Source: Bacillota bacterium (lineage in GTDB: Bacteria > Bacillota > Limnochordia > Limnochordales > DUMU01). Taken from it: DNA of 62,454 nt. A model generated the notes under the pieces. The model was not told the origin of the DNA and did not search any database. It worked only from the letters and a program-made list of their open reading frames with translations. A program made the position numbers and the translations under genes. The DNA lies in the NCBI GenBank assembly GCA_012839805.1, contig DUMU01000021.1, forward strand, positions 1-62,454, read 5' to 3'. Shown here in pieces: positions 32,256 to 41,377 of this stretch. Numbering within the stretch: the first letter of the stretch is position 1; each line of letters starts with the position of its first letter.

Positions 32256-34892
32256 GTGCGGCAGCGGCGGGAGGAGAAGGCGCGCCCGGGAAAGGCGGCG
32301 GCGTTCCGGACTTCAGCTCGCGTTCTCTTGACCGTCTTTTTGGGTCTGGTTTTCGCATTCGCAGCGGTGCTGTTTTCGCCACCCGGTTTTTTGCCCGGCG
32401 ATACGGCGGGTTGGGTTGGAGCCGTCGCAGGCATGACTGCCCTGGCAGCAGCGTCAGAGCCGCTCGATGCCCCGGAGCCGGCGGCTGATACGGCTGCCGA
32501 CGCAGTAGCCGGCAGGGCTGCGGGTGGAGTTGCGGAGGCGGCTCCGGCGGCAGAAGTGCTCGAGCCGGCGCATGAGCCGGAAGCCCGGGCTCCTGGGGCT
32601 CCTAACCTCCAGGTCGACTTCCCCTTCTACCCTGATTTCCGGTTCCCCGAGTACGTATATCAAACCAACCGTACAAAGATTATGGTCTCCGGCCGGACCG
32701 ATCCCGGCGCGGCCGTCACGGTCAACGGGGTAGCGCTCGGGGTCGGCCCCGATGGGCGCTTCGCCGGGGAGGTCCCCCTCGAGGTCGAGGGCCGGACCTT
32801 CCTTCGCGTTCAGGCCACGGGCCCCACCGGGGATTGGACGGCGCTGATCGTTCCGGTGGTGCGGGACACCACGCCACCACGGCTCCAAATCGCGATGCCT
32901 CCTCAGGGCTGGGCGACGGCGGCGGAAAAGGCGGAGCTCAGCGGTGAGGTGGAGGCGGGGGCGCGTCTCGCCGTGGACGAGCAGCCGGTGACGGTAGGCC
33001 CGGACGGTCGTTTTGCCGTCATGCGGAACCTGCAGCCTGGTGAAAACCGGTTCGTGTTCGTGGCCACCGATATCGCCGGGAATGTAACCAGACAGGAGGT
33101 GATGGTCATTCAGGACCGGGAGCCACCGCCAGTACGAGTGCTCGAGCCTTCGCCGGGGCTGATCACGAATCAGTCCCAGGTCACCGTGGCCGGCGAAACG
33201 GAAGCGGGAGCCAGGGTGACCGTAGATGGCCGGCCGGCGAGCGTGAATGAGCAAGGACGTTTCGAGGCCGTCGTATCGCTTGAGAAGGATGGCCGGCGTG
33301 ACATCGTGGTAGTCGCGGAGGATGCAGCCGGCAACCGGACGGAGGTCACGATCCGGGTGACCCGGGATACCCGTCCGCCCACCATCTTCCCGCAAGAACC
33401 GGCTGCTCCCTTGTGGTTACTGCCCGGCGATACGTTGATCGTACGCTTCCGGGGTGAAGCAGGCGCCAGCGCCAGCTTCGACCTGGGCGACCTCAGAATT
33501 GGCTTGCCGGCAGCCGAGGGGAACCCCGGGAACTACACGGGGATCTATCGTATCCAACCGGAGGATCGGTTCGAAAACGTGCCGATCCGGTTGCGGTTGC
33601 GGGACCAGGCGGGGAACGAAGGTACGCGGATCACGCAGACCGTCAGCGTGCTCGATCCACTGGTTCCGCAGGTCGTTCAGGTTACCGCGTCCGATTATGC
33701 AGTCTTGCGGACGGGTCCGGGGACGGATTACGAACGACTCACCAATGTATACATGCCCACCCGGATGGAAGTCCGGGGCAAAGCGGGCGAATGGTACAAG
33801 GTTCAACTGGGATCGGCGCAGACGGCGTGGGTGCATGAGAGCACCGTCCGGGTCCTCCCGCCGGGTAGCCTTCCGCCGCGGGCGGTGATCAGCCAGATAC
33901 GGACCAACCCGCGTCCCGATGGCAGTTCACAGGTGGCCATCACTCTTTCGGAGCCGGTTCCTTTCCTCGTCTATCCGGACGTGCGCCGGCGGGCCCTGCG
34001 GGTCACGCTTTTCAACGCCGTCTACGGACTCTATCACATGGCTTACGGGCCGGGAGAGAAGCTGGTCCGCCTGATGACGTTAAGCCAGCCGGCCGCCGAC
34101 ACGAGTGAACTCGTGATCGACCTCGAGGCGCCGTATGTGAGCGGGTACTACACTCGCTATGCCGGCAACACCCTCTTCGTGGAACTGCGTCCACCGTTGC
34201 CCAAGAGCCTCGCCGGCCTACGCATCACCCTCGACCCCGGTCACGGCGCCGACCCAGGGGCGGTGGGTCCGACCGGGTTGCGGGAGGCTACCGTCAACCT
34301 GGAGATCGCCTTGAAGCTGGAGGCATTGCTGCAGGCCGCCGGGGCGCAGGTGATCATGACTCACCGGACGGAAAGCGCGGTGGCAGCCGGCACAGACGAC
34401 CTGTACGCGAGGGTCGAAGTGGCGGATCTCAGCAAGAGCCAGCTATTCATCAGCATTCACAACAACGCGCTGGTGGGTGCAGCCGGCTTGACGGCGGAGG
34501 GAACCGAGACGTACTACTATAACCCGCTCAGCGGGCAGCTGGCGCGGTTGGTTCAACAGGAAATGGTGAAGGCGCTTGGTTCTACCGATCGTTTCTTTGC
34601 CTACCGCTCCTTTGCCGTGATCCGGCAGACCGGTATGCCGGCCATCCTGGTGGAAGGCGATTTCATCAGCAATGCCGAGATCGAACGCTGGATGCGGGAG
34701 GGTGACTTTACCGACCGCATGGCGCGAGCGATCTACCAGGGGATCGTGAGGTTCCTGGACGAAGTAGGAGTGGGACCGGCAGCGGCGGCGGAGGAGGAGC
34801 CGGAGCCCAAGGAGGCGGGCCCGGAAGTCTTGCCCGGTGCAACGGGAACGGAGGAGACGATGGCGGCCTCACCTCCCGGCCCGGGCAGCTGA
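32256..34892 (+). CDS. N-acetylmuramoyl-L-alanine amidase, multidomain cell-wall hydrolase
   Basis: 878 residues, start GTG 32256 behind GGGAGGGG. A signal anchor (about 22-45) and an Ala/Glu-rich linker are followed by three Ig-like beta-sandwich repeats (about 125-375; each ends in TDIAGNVT- or EDAAGNRT-like motifs). An SH3-like domain comes next (about 475-535, VLRTGPGTDYERLTNVY), then an AMIN-like domain (about 545-640) and the Amidase_3 catalytic domain (about 653-840). Zinc ligands are in RITLDPGHGADPGAVG, GLREATVNLEIA and FISIHNNALVG; the catalytic Glu is in PAILVEGDFISN. It cleaves the peptide from MurNAc and probably serves cell separation or sporulation. The C-terminus is a Pro/Glu-rich tail. 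Confidence 0.93.
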   Translation: MRQRREEKARPGKAAAFRTSARVLLTVFLGLVFAFAAVLFSPPGFLPGDTAGWVGAVAGMTALAAASEPLDAPEPAADTAADAVAGRAAGGVAEAAPAAEVLEPAHEPEARAPGAPNLQVDFPFYPDFRFPEYVYQTNRTKIMVSGRTDPGAAVTVNGVALGVGPDGRFAGEVPLEVEGRTFLRVQATGPTGDWTALIVPVVRDTTPPRLQIAMPPQGWATAAEKAELSGEVEAGARLAVDEQPVTVGPDGRFAVMRNLQPGENRFVFVATDIAGNVTRQEVMVIQDREPPPVRVLEPSPGLITNQSQVTVAGETEAGARVTVDGRPASVNEQGRFEAVVSLEKDGRRDIVVVAEDAAGNRTEVTIRVTRDTRPPTIFPQEPAAPLWLLPGDTLIVRFRGEAGASASFDLGDLRIGLPAAEGNPGNYTGIYRIQPEDRFENVPIRLRLRDQAGNEGTRITQTVSVLDPLVPQVVQVTASDYAVLRTGPGTDYERLTNVYMPTRMEVRGKAGEWYKVQLGSAQTAWVHESTVRVLPPGSLPPRAVISQIRTNPRPDGSSQVAITLSEPVPFLVYPDVRRRALRVTLFNAVYGLYHMAYGPGEKLVRLMTLSQPAADTSELVIDLEAPYVSGYYTRYAGNTLFVELRPPLPKSLAGLRITLDPGHGADPGAVGPTGLREATVNLEIALKLEALLQAAGAQVIMTHRTESAVAAGTDDLYARVEVADLSKSQLFISIHNNALVGAAGLTAEGTETYYYNPLSGQLARLVQQEMVKALGSTDRFFAYRSFAVIRQTGMPAILVEGDFISNAEIERWMREGDFTDRMARAIYQGIVRFLDEVGVGPAAAAEEEPEPKEAGPEVLPGATGTEETMAASPPGPGS

Positions 34893-34964
34893 GGGCGGGC
34901 CGGGTCGCCGTGCAGGAATCAAGACTTCCTCGCCCCCTGCCGATGCTCGATACGAGAGGCTCAG

Positions 34965-35345
34965 GTGGGGGGAAAGACGTTGCCCGGACGGGTGCTGGTG
35001 GTCGACGATACCGCCTTCATGCGCCTGACGCTCCGGCGTCTTCTGGAGAAGAACGGCTATGAAGTGGTGGCGGAGGCGCAAAACGGGGCGGAGGCCATCG
35101 AACGGTACATGGAGACGCGTCCAGATATAGTCACCATGGACTTGATCATGCCGGTGATGGACGGGATCACGGCAATCAAGGAGTTGATCCGGCGCGACCC
35201 CTCCTGCCGGATCGTGGTCTGTAGCAGCATGGGGCAAAGAGCCCTGGTGGTGGAGGCGCTAAACGCCGGGGCGCGTGACTTCATCGTCAAGCCATTCCAG
35301 CCCCAGCGAGTACTGGAGGCGCTGGCCCGGGCCGTCGCCCAGTAA
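34965..35345 (+). CDS. CheY-like response regulator receiver protein
   Basis: 126 residues, a single receiver domain. The acidic pocket is in VLVVDDTAFMRLTLRRLLEK, the phospho-acceptor Asp in DIVTMDLIMPVMDGITAIK, the switch Ser in VVCSSMGQRALVVEAL, and the conserved Lys in GARDFIVKPFQPQRV. The DDTAFMR and VVCSSMGQ motifs are typical of Clostridial CheY. No histidine kinase, chemotaxis or flagellar gene is adjacent. TTG 34980 behind GGGGGA is an equally likely start. Confidence 0.88.
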   Translation: MGGKTLPGRVLVVDDTAFMRLTLRRLLEKNGYEVVAEAQNGAEAIERYMETRPDIVTMDLIMPVMDGITAIKELIRRDPSCRIVVCSSMGQRALVVEALNAGARDFIVKPFQPQRVLEALARAVAQ

Positions 35346-35368
35346 GGCGGGTCCCCGTTACCCGGTCA

Positions 35369-35392
35369 CCGCCCGGTCGCCCTGCCGGGCGG
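35369..35392. terminator. Hairpin between convergent genes
   Basis: CCGCCCGG (35369-35376) and CCGGGCGG (35385-35392) form an 8-bp GC stem with an 8-base loop between the cheY-like gene and the CBS-HEPN gene. There is no U-tract, so its terminator role is weakly supported. Confidence 0.35.
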
Positions 35393-35439
35393 GCGAACGC
35401 GGGCAGGCCGGGCCGCCTTGCCGCGAGTGCGGGGCACCT

Positions 35440-36288
35440 TTAGCGACTGCCGGTGCCCAGGCATCGCAAGAAGGCCTCCACGTAGGCGTCCAGCAGGTCG
35501 ATCTCTTCGCCGGTCAACCGGCGGTGATGGGCGACGGCGTTACGTAAGGCCTGCAGGTCTTTGAGCCGCCGGGTCACCCACTCCCGGGAGCCGAAGACCG
35601 GGGCGAAAGCCTCACCCCAGTTCTCCCGGGCGAGGACGATCTCGAGGTAATCCCCGAAAGAGCAGAATTCGAGGACCGATTCTTCTTCGGCTACCAGCCC
35701 CGGGGGGGCGAGGCCCTGAGCTGCTGCTTGACGTTCCTCGGCCCGGTGGCGGACTTCTGCCGGTATCCGTTCTTCCCAGCGCCGGCCGTAAAGCGTGGCC
35801 AGCCGTTCCGCAATGAAAGAACGGAGGCGAACCTCGAGTTCGGCGAGGAGAAGGTAAGGCTTGCTGGTGCGGACCAGGTCACTCGCGGTGATGATGCCCC
35901 AGGCCGGTGATGACTCCTGGGGCCCGACCAGCACCGCGTGCCATTTTTCTACCCGGGAGATGACTTCCGAAAGCCCGGCGCCGGGCCGCACTTGAGGTAG
36001 TGGTTCACTACAGACCTGGCCTACTTTGAGGTCGGCCAGCTGGGTGGCAAGGGGCTGGGAACCCGCCTGCCAGTAGAGGCGGCGGACGTCCCGGGCCCGG
36101 AAAGTGCCCACCGGGCGACTGGCTTCGTCCAGCACCGGTAGCTGGGAGAAGCCGCTCCGGTCCAGGATCCCGATGGCATAAAGAACGGGTGCCTCCGGTC
36201 CGACCGCCTCTACCGGGTAGGTCATAATGGCCGCCGCGGTGAGGAGTTCCGGCAACCCGGCCGAACGGCCGGGAACGGTGCAAGCCAA
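35440..36288 (-). CDS. CBS-pair protein fused to a Swt1-type HEPN domain
   Basis: 282 residues from TTG 36288 (GGAGGTGA upstream). Residues about 15-140 form a CBS pair (AIMTYPVEAVGPEAPVLYAI and IITASDLVR), which usually binds adenosyl ligands. The C-terminal half (about 145-280) is helical and matches the Swt1-type HEPN pattern: LEVRLRSFIAERLATLYGRR at its start and the RNase-like motif LQALRNAVAHHRRLTGEEID (R-N-x3-H) near the end. HEPN domains with RxxxxH often are metal-independent RNases in defence and toxin systems. A CBS-regulated HEPN is unusual. It ends the namZ-ybbE operon on the minus strand. Confidence 0.7.
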   Translation of the reverse strand: MACTVPGRSAGLPELLTAAAIMTYPVEAVGPEAPVLYAIGILDRSGFSQLPVLDEASRPVGTFRARDVRRLYWQAGSQPLATQLADLKVGQVCSEPLPQVRPGAGLSEVISRVEKWHAVLVGPQESSPAWGIITASDLVRTSKPYLLLAELEVRLRSFIAERLATLYGRRWEERIPAEVRHRAEERQAAAQGLAPPGLVAEEESVLEFCSFGDYLEIVLARENWGEAFAPVFGSREWVTRRLKDLQALRNAVAHHRRLTGEEIDLLDAYVEAFLRCLGTGSR

Positions 36289-36304
36289 AGCCAGCTCACC
36301 TCCG

Positions 36305-37588
36305 CTACAGGCGGACGATGGCCGCGGCGATGGGGTTATGGAAATGCGGGCGCACCCAGGTGATTCTGGTGTTGCTGCGCGACGGGTGAACCCGGTTGGT
36401 CAGCAGGATCGAAAAGAGCTGCAGCGTGGGGTCGATCCAGATGGAAGTACCGGTGAACCCCGTGTGGCCATAGGCGTTGAGGCTGAAAAGATCCCCAGCG
36501 GAGGAGAACTCGGAAGATTTGAGATCCCACCCGAGCCCGTGCCGGGTTCCCACCGCCAGCGTGTGGTTGGTGGTCATCAGTACGACCGTAGCGGGGCTGA
36601 GGATCTGGACGTCACCGTAGCGCCCGTAGTTAAGGAACATCTGGGCGAAGCGGGCCATATCCTCGGCCGTGGAGAAGAGCCCGGCGTGCCCGGCGACTCC
36701 GCCCATGGCCCACGCATTCTCGTCATGCACTTCGCCCACGATCATGCGACGGCGGAACGTAGCGTCGTACTCGGTCGCGGCCGCCTTCTCCTTCCACTCC
36801 GGCCCCGGGTTGAAGAAGGTATGCTGCATGCCCAAGGGGCCGGTGATCCGTTCCCGGATGAACTGGTCGAGCGGCATGCCGGCTACCTTTTCGACGACGG
36901 CGCCCAGCATGATGAAACCAAGATCGCTGTAAACGAACTTCTTGCCCACAGGATTCTCCAGCTCCATGGCGCATATGGCCTGTATCGCCTCATCCTTGCT
37001 CTTGATGCTTTGATACAAAGGCGCCCAGGCGGGAAGGCCCGAGGTGTGGGTGAGAAGATGCCGGATCCGCACCTCCTGTTTACCTTTCTGTGCAAAGGCG
37101 GGAATGAAGTCTTTGACCGGGTCATCCAGGCGTAACTTGCCTTCCTCGACCAGGATCATCACGGCCGTGGCCGTGAAGAGTTTTGTAACCGAGGCCAGGT
37201 CGAAAAGGGTGTCTTTCTCCATGGGGCGGGCGGCGGAGGCCGGCGTCCGCTGGGCGAGCCCGAAGGCCTCATGGAAGATGACGGTGCCCTTTCGCCCGGC
37301 GATCACCACTGCTCCGGGCATATAGTTGCGTTTGACGGCTTCTTCGATAACCTGTTTGGCCCACGCGAGGCGTTCGGAGGAGACCCCCACTTCTTCGGGT
37401 TGGCCATCCCACCGCAAGGTAGGCGCGGGCGCAAGGCGAGCAAGGGATGAGGGCGCGACCGATTGGGCACGCACGCTTGCCCCCTGCGGGCCAAGCCACG
37501 GGAAACCCAACCCGAACGCGAAGGTGAAGCCGAACCCGAGCCCCAAGACAACACCGGACACCACTGCGAACCTGCGCTTTCTCATCAT
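36305..37588 (-). CDS. Serine hydrolase, class C beta-lactamase-like (YbbE/AmpH type)
   Basis: 427 residues with a signal peptide (residues about 10-42, FGFTFAFGLGFPWLG region). Catalytic SxxK is in FDLASVTKLFTATAVM, the YxN-like YSDLGFIM is the second motif, and HTGFTGTSIWID supplies the K/H-T-G triad. Such extracellular enzymes act on peptidoglycan peptides rather than antibiotics. In Bacillus, YbbE is encoded beside namZ in the muropeptide-recycling cluster, and the same pair is seen here, with namZ 105 bases upstream. The distal CBS-HEPN gene starts 16 bases downstream. Confidence 0.9.
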   Translation of the reverse strand: MMRKRRFAVVSGVVLGLGFGFTFAFGLGFPWLGPQGASVRAQSVAPSSLARLAPAPTLRWDGQPEEVGVSSERLAWAKQVIEEAVKRNYMPGAVVIAGRKGTVIFHEAFGLAQRTPASAARPMEKDTLFDLASVTKLFTATAVMILVEEGKLRLDDPVKDFIPAFAQKGKQEVRIRHLLTHTSGLPAWAPLYQSIKSKDEAIQAICAMELENPVGKKFVYSDLGFIMLGAVVEKVAGMPLDQFIRERITGPLGMQHTFFNPGPEWKEKAAATEYDATFRRRMIVGEVHDENAWAMGGVAGHAGLFSTAEDMARFAQMFLNYGRYGDVQILSPATVVLMTTNHTLAVGTRHGLGWDLKSSEFSSAGDLFSLNAYGHTGFTGTSIWIDPTLQLFSILLTNRVHPSRSNTRITWVRPHFHNPIAAAIVRL

Positions 37589-37693
37589 CCCTGGCCCCTT
37601 TCTCTCCTTTCTTGAACTCCGTTCATTCTGGCGGCAAGCGGCTTCCTTCCCCGGTGCGGCCGGTTAGGGCCGGTCACCCGATCAAGGCAGTTA

Positions 37694-38968
37694 CTACTCG
37701 TAGAGGAGATAGCGGCGACGCAGTTCCAGGAACTCGGTGAACCGGGCTCGATCACGGGCGAGGATCTCATCGACGCTCTGGCCCTGCTCGATAGCCGGGC
37801 GCATCCAACCGTTACCAATCAGGGTATCGAAGTAATACTTACCCCCGGAGAGAGTGAACCGGAAATCAGCCGGGTAGAGGCGGCGGAGGGTAGCGATGAT
37901 GGTGAGGCCGGTCCGCACCGCCTCGAAGCGGCCCGGGTCGGTAACCACGATCTGCACTCCCTCTACCCGCTGGCCCTGGAATTTCGAAGTGGTGGGCACG
38001 AAGGAGGTCGGCTCGAAGCGAACCCCCGGCAAAGCCGCCTCATTTAGAACCCGGGCGAGCCTTTCTCCCTCGATCCAGGGCGCGCCGATCATCTCGAAGG
38101 GAAGGGGGCTCCCCCGGCCTTCCGAGACGTTGGTGCCCTCGAGGAGACAAGTACCCGGGTAGACCAGGGCGGTCTCCGGGCGCACTATGTTGGGCGACGG
38201 CTTGATCCACGGCAGTCCCGTGGCCTTCCAGTCCATCTCCCTTCGCCACCCTGACATGGCCACCACGGTGAGCTTGGCTCCAATCCCGAAGGCGTCGTTG
38301 AAGAGGCGCGCGAGCTCTCCTACGGTCATGCCGTGGCGTACGGCTATGGGGTAAAGGCCCACGAAACTGCTATAGGCAGGCTCGAGCACCGGGCCCTCCA
38401 CCTTCACTCCCCCTATAGGGTTGGGCCGGTCGAGTACGATGAAGGGGATTCCCTTTTCGGCGGCCGCCTGCATGGCATAGGCCAGGGTCGAGATGTAGGT
38501 GTAATACCGCGCTCCGACGTCCTGGATATCGAAAAGCAGGACATCGACATTGGACAGCATGGCGGGGGTCGGCTTGCGGGTCGGCCCGTAGAGACTGTAG
38601 ACCGGGATACGTAAAACGGGGTCCACGTAAGAGGCCACGTAGGCACCCGGCGGCTCAGTGCCCCGGAAGCCGTGCTCAGGACTGAAGAGGGCGACCAGGC
38701 GAAGGCCGGGTTGCCGGGCCAGGCGGTCGGCGTCGTGCTCGCCGTCCCTGCCCCGGCCGGTCTGGTTGGTGATGAGGCCAACCCGCTTGCCGGCCACCAG
38801 ATCCAGTTCCTCCGTAAGTAACCGGTCGATACCGAGGAGCAACGGAGGCGAGGGGGTGGCGCCTGAGGCGGTCTCCCGGCTAGAGCCGGAAAAGACGGCC
38901 AGGCCAAGGAGCCCCACGACCGCCAGCGCGGGCGAGATCAGGCGCAGCCCGGTCTTCCCTGATAGCAC
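37694..38968 (-). CDS. namZ: Exo-beta-N-acetylmuramidase NamZ family (DUF1343)
   Basis: 424 residues with an N-terminal signal peptide (SPALAVVGLLGLAVFSGSS). Family motifs are VGLITNQTGRGRDG, LVALFSPEHGFRGTEPPGAY (catalytic Glu region), VLLFDIQDVGARYYTYISTL and IVLDRPNPIGG. NamZ removes MurNAc from the non-reducing end of peptidoglycan fragments outside the cell. Genomic pairing with the YbbE-like hydrolase supports the recycling assignment; no nagZ is seen in the window. Confidence 0.93.
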   Translation of the reverse strand: MLSGKTGLRLISPALAVVGLLGLAVFSGSSRETASGATPSPPLLLGIDRLLTEELDLVAGKRVGLITNQTGRGRDGEHDADRLARQPGLRLVALFSPEHGFRGTEPPGAYVASYVDPVLRIPVYSLYGPTRKPTPAMLSNVDVLLFDIQDVGARYYTYISTLAYAMQAAAEKGIPFIVLDRPNPIGGVKVEGPVLEPAYSSFVGLYPIAVRHGMTVGELARLFNDAFGIGAKLTVVAMSGWRREMDWKATGLPWIKPSPNIVRPETALVYPGTCLLEGTNVSEGRGSPLPFEMIGAPWIEGERLARVLNEAALPGVRFEPTSFVPTTSKFQGQRVEGVQIVVTDPGRFEAVRTGLTIIATLRRLYPADFRFTLSGGKYYFDTLIGNGWMRPAIEQGQSVDEILARDRARFTEFLELRRRYLLYE

Positions 38969-39101
38969 GAGTATCCCTCCAACCGTTGATGCGGTGTTCT
39001 AACGAACCATTCCACGAAGCCGGCCCAGTTCCTTGTCATCGAAAGAAACGAACCGGAGGGGTAGCACTGAGGCCACGACACCGGCGCAAACCGGGGGCCA
39101 G

Positions 39102-39137
39102 GAAAAAAGAAAACGAGGGGACATCCCTTTCCCCTCG
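39102..39137 (-). terminator. Terminator of the NHEJ operon
   Basis: On the minus strand CGAGGGG ... CCCCTCG (39131-39137 with 39114-39120) is followed by TTTTCTTTTTTCC. It separates the polymerase gene from namZ. Confidence 0.75.
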
Positions 39138-39204
39138 CATCAAGAGCGCTGGAGGTGTTCGCTCCTCAACCTCCCTGCCAGGAGCATCCCTTCCCAGTCG
39201 CCAC

Positions 39205-40215
39205 CTATACTGTGTTCATTTCGGCGGGGGCTATACGCGGTTCGTGTTCGCGTTCGGGATAGGATTGTGGTCTGGGGCTCGCCGCCGGCGACGGAGTTCG
39301 CGGCCGGTCACGCCGGCGTGCGGCCAAGACGCCGGCCACGGCGTCGAGCCGCTGGCCGCCGGCCAGTACGGGGGCGAAGAGGGGGGCGCGGCGGGTTGCT
39401 TCGTCGACGTCGCTCAGGGTAAAGTGAAGCGGTTGGCCGGCTTCCAGTTCCGACCAGGTTACGGGCAGGGAGAGCGGAGCGCCGGGAAGGGGACGGGCGG
39501 AAAAAACGGCGGTGATGGTCTTCTCGGGGCGGTTTTGCAGGTGATCGACGTATACCCGCGCCCCTCGCCGGGACACCAGCCGTTCATTGGTAACCTGGTC
39601 GGGGCGGTGGGCGACCAGCAGTTCACCCAGGTAAGCCACGAACTCGCTGGTCTCGTAGAAGTCGTGAACCCGCTCTAAAGGTACGTAAACGTGGATTCCG
39701 CTAGCCCCGGAGACCTTGGGATAGCCTGCCAGGCCGAGATGCCCGAGCAGGTCCCTTACCCGGAGCGCCACGTCGCGAGCATCGGCCAAAGTCGCCGGCG
39801 GATTGGGGTCGAGGTCGAAGACGGCAAAGTCGGGGAAGCCCGGGCGGTCTACCCGGTCCAGGGAGGGATGGAACTCCACGACCGCCTGGTTGGCGAGCCA
39901 GATCAGTGTAGGCAGGTCTTCCACGGCGGGGTAGTCGATGTAGCCCCGCTCGGTTTCCTGCGAGGGGATCCGATATCTTCGGATCCAGGGCGGGGCATAA
40001 CCGGGGAGATGCTTTTGGTAGAACCCCGGGCGGTCTACCCCGCCCGGGAAGCGGGTTACCGTCACGCGACGGCCGGAGAGATGGGGGAGTAGGTAGGGCG
40101 CGACCCGGCGGTAATACTCGATGAGGTGGGCTTTGGTCAGGCCCGCCTCCGGCCAGAGCACCCGCTCCAGGTGGGTGAGCTGTACCTCCCGGTTTTCAAC
40201 TAAGACGGTGGGCAT
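39205..40215 (-). CDS. ligD: NHEJ polymerase (LigD primase-polymerase domain, separate protein)
   Basis: 336 residues from ATG 40215 (GGGAGAGAGGA upstream; the frame is open to 40320). An archaeo-eukaryotic primase-type polymerase: LTHLERVLWPEAGLTKAHLI, VTVTRFPGGVDRPGFYQKHL, the metal-binding DFAVFDLDPNPPA, and SGASGIHVYVPLER are LigD-Pol hallmarks. It fills in or adds nucleotides at broken DNA ends. Here it is a stand-alone gene, unlike mycobacterial LigD. It overlaps the ligase gene by 20 bases. An Arg/Pro-rich C-terminal tail of about 40 residues extends beyond the domain. Confidence 0.93.
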   Translation of the reverse strand: MPTVLVENREVQLTHLERVLWPEAGLTKAHLIEYYRRVAPYLLPHLSGRRVTVTRFPGGVDRPGFYQKHLPGYAPPWIRRYRIPSQETERGYIDYPAVEDLPTLIWLANQAVVEFHPSLDRVDRPGFPDFAVFDLDPNPPATLADARDVALRVRDLLGHLGLAGYPKVSGASGIHVYVPLERVHDFYETSEFVAYLGELLVAHRPDQVTNERLVSRRGARVYVDHLQNRPEKTITAVFSARPLPGAPLSLPVTWSELEAGQPLHFTLSDVDEATRRAPLFAPVLAGGQRLDAVAGVLAARRRDRPRTPSPAASPRPQSYPEREHEPRIAPAEMNTV

Positions 40216-41374
40216 CGGTCCTCTCTCCCTCCTGCGGGCTGGTGGCGCGGGCCGGTACGGGCGGCGGAGCAGGCGGGACGGAATCGACGGGGAAGACACA
40301 TTCCTCCGGACTTTTGTCATGCCGGATCCCTTTCCAGCTGGGCTGCCGCAACAGCCCGAGGGGCGTCCATTCCCGGTAGGCGATCACGACCACCAGCCGG
40401 GGCTCGACCCAATGTAGCAGAGAGACTGGTGAACCGGACAGTTGGGGAGCGGGCGCAAAAGGCGAGGACGGCTGCTCGAGACGGCGAAGAAGGGCGAGGA
40501 GGGCTTCGGCCTCCGGCGGCGTCCAACCGGTGCCGACCCGCCCTACGAACTGCAAGCGCCCCTCACGGCCGTAAAGACCGAGAAGGAGACTATGGAGACG
40601 GTTAGTAGCCCCGGTTCCGGTGGTGCTGGGGGAACGATCGGCGACTGGGGCGGGGCCGGCAAGAAAACCGCCGACGACCGCGTCCAGTTCGGGTCGGACC
40701 CGGATCTTTATCCAGTCCCGGGACCGTCCGGCCCGGTAGCGGCTTTCCAGCCGTTTGGCCACTACCCCTTCAAACCCCTGGGCCACGCTGACCCGGTAAA
40801 GCAAGCTTCCTTCCTCCGGTACTCCCGGGGAGAGGACGAAGGGGAGAGCAGGATGCGAGGCGGGTTGGAGTTCGGGGTCGCGGTTGCCGCCGGGGTTCCG
40901 GGCGGCAGGCGGAGAGAGGCTCTCCTCCAGGATCTGACGGCGGCGGGCAAGGGGCAGGGAGCGAAGGTCGTCACCGTGGCAAAACAGGAGATCGAAGACC
41001 GCATATACGATTTCGACGGCCGCGACTCGCCCCGTGGCCCTTTCCCGGCCACCGGCCGGGTAACCGGGCATTCGCCTCGCGAGGGCGTGAAAGTCGGGTC
41101 GTCCCTCCTTGAGGGCTACGATTTCGCCGTCGAGCAGCGCCGGGAGAATAGAACCGGGAAGGACGGAGGCCAGGGACACAAGCTCCGGGAAGTGCGGGGT
41201 CAGATCGCGGCCGTGACGGGACTGAAAGCGCACCGACGATGGATCCGGGCAGAAGCCAAGGGCACGGAAGCCGTCCCACTTGGGTTCGAAAAAGAAGTCC
41301 GGGGAGTCGAATACTTCGCCTTCCACCGCCAGCATCGGCTGCACCGACCCGAAAGGCGGAAGCCCTCTGTTCAT
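40196..41374 (-). CDS. ligD: ATP-dependent DNA ligase (LigD ligase domain, separate protein)
   Basis: 392 residues. The AMP-accepting Lys is in FFFEPKWDGFRALGFC (KxDG). Later nucleotidyltransferase motifs are PALLDGEIVALKEGRPDFHA, FDLLFCHG, FEGVVAKRLESRYRAGRSRD and WIKIRVRPELDAVVGGFL. The OB domain follows with VEPRLVVVIAYREWTPLGLL. It seals double-strand breaks with Ku. Its start lies three bases beyond the ku stop and its end overlaps the polymerase start, so the three genes form a tight operon. Confidence 0.95.
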   Translation of the reverse strand: MNRGLPPFGSVQPMLAVEGEVFDSPDFFFEPKWDGFRALGFCPDPSSVRFQSRHGRDLTPHFPELVSLASVLPGSILPALLDGEIVALKEGRPDFHALARRMPGYPAGGRERATGRVAAVEIVYAVFDLLFCHGDDLRSLPLARRRQILEESLSPPAARNPGGNRDPELQPASHPALPFVLSPGVPEEGSLLYRVSVAQGFEGVVAKRLESRYRAGRSRDWIKIRVRPELDAVVGGFLAGPAPVADRSPSTTGTGATNRLHSLLLGLYGREGRLQFVGRVGTGWTPPEAEALLALLRRLEQPSSPFAPAPQLSGSPVSLLHWVEPRLVVVIAYREWTPLGLLRQPSWKGIRHDKSPEECVFPVDSVPPAPPPVPARATSPQEGERTDAHRLS

Positions 41375-41377
41375 GGT

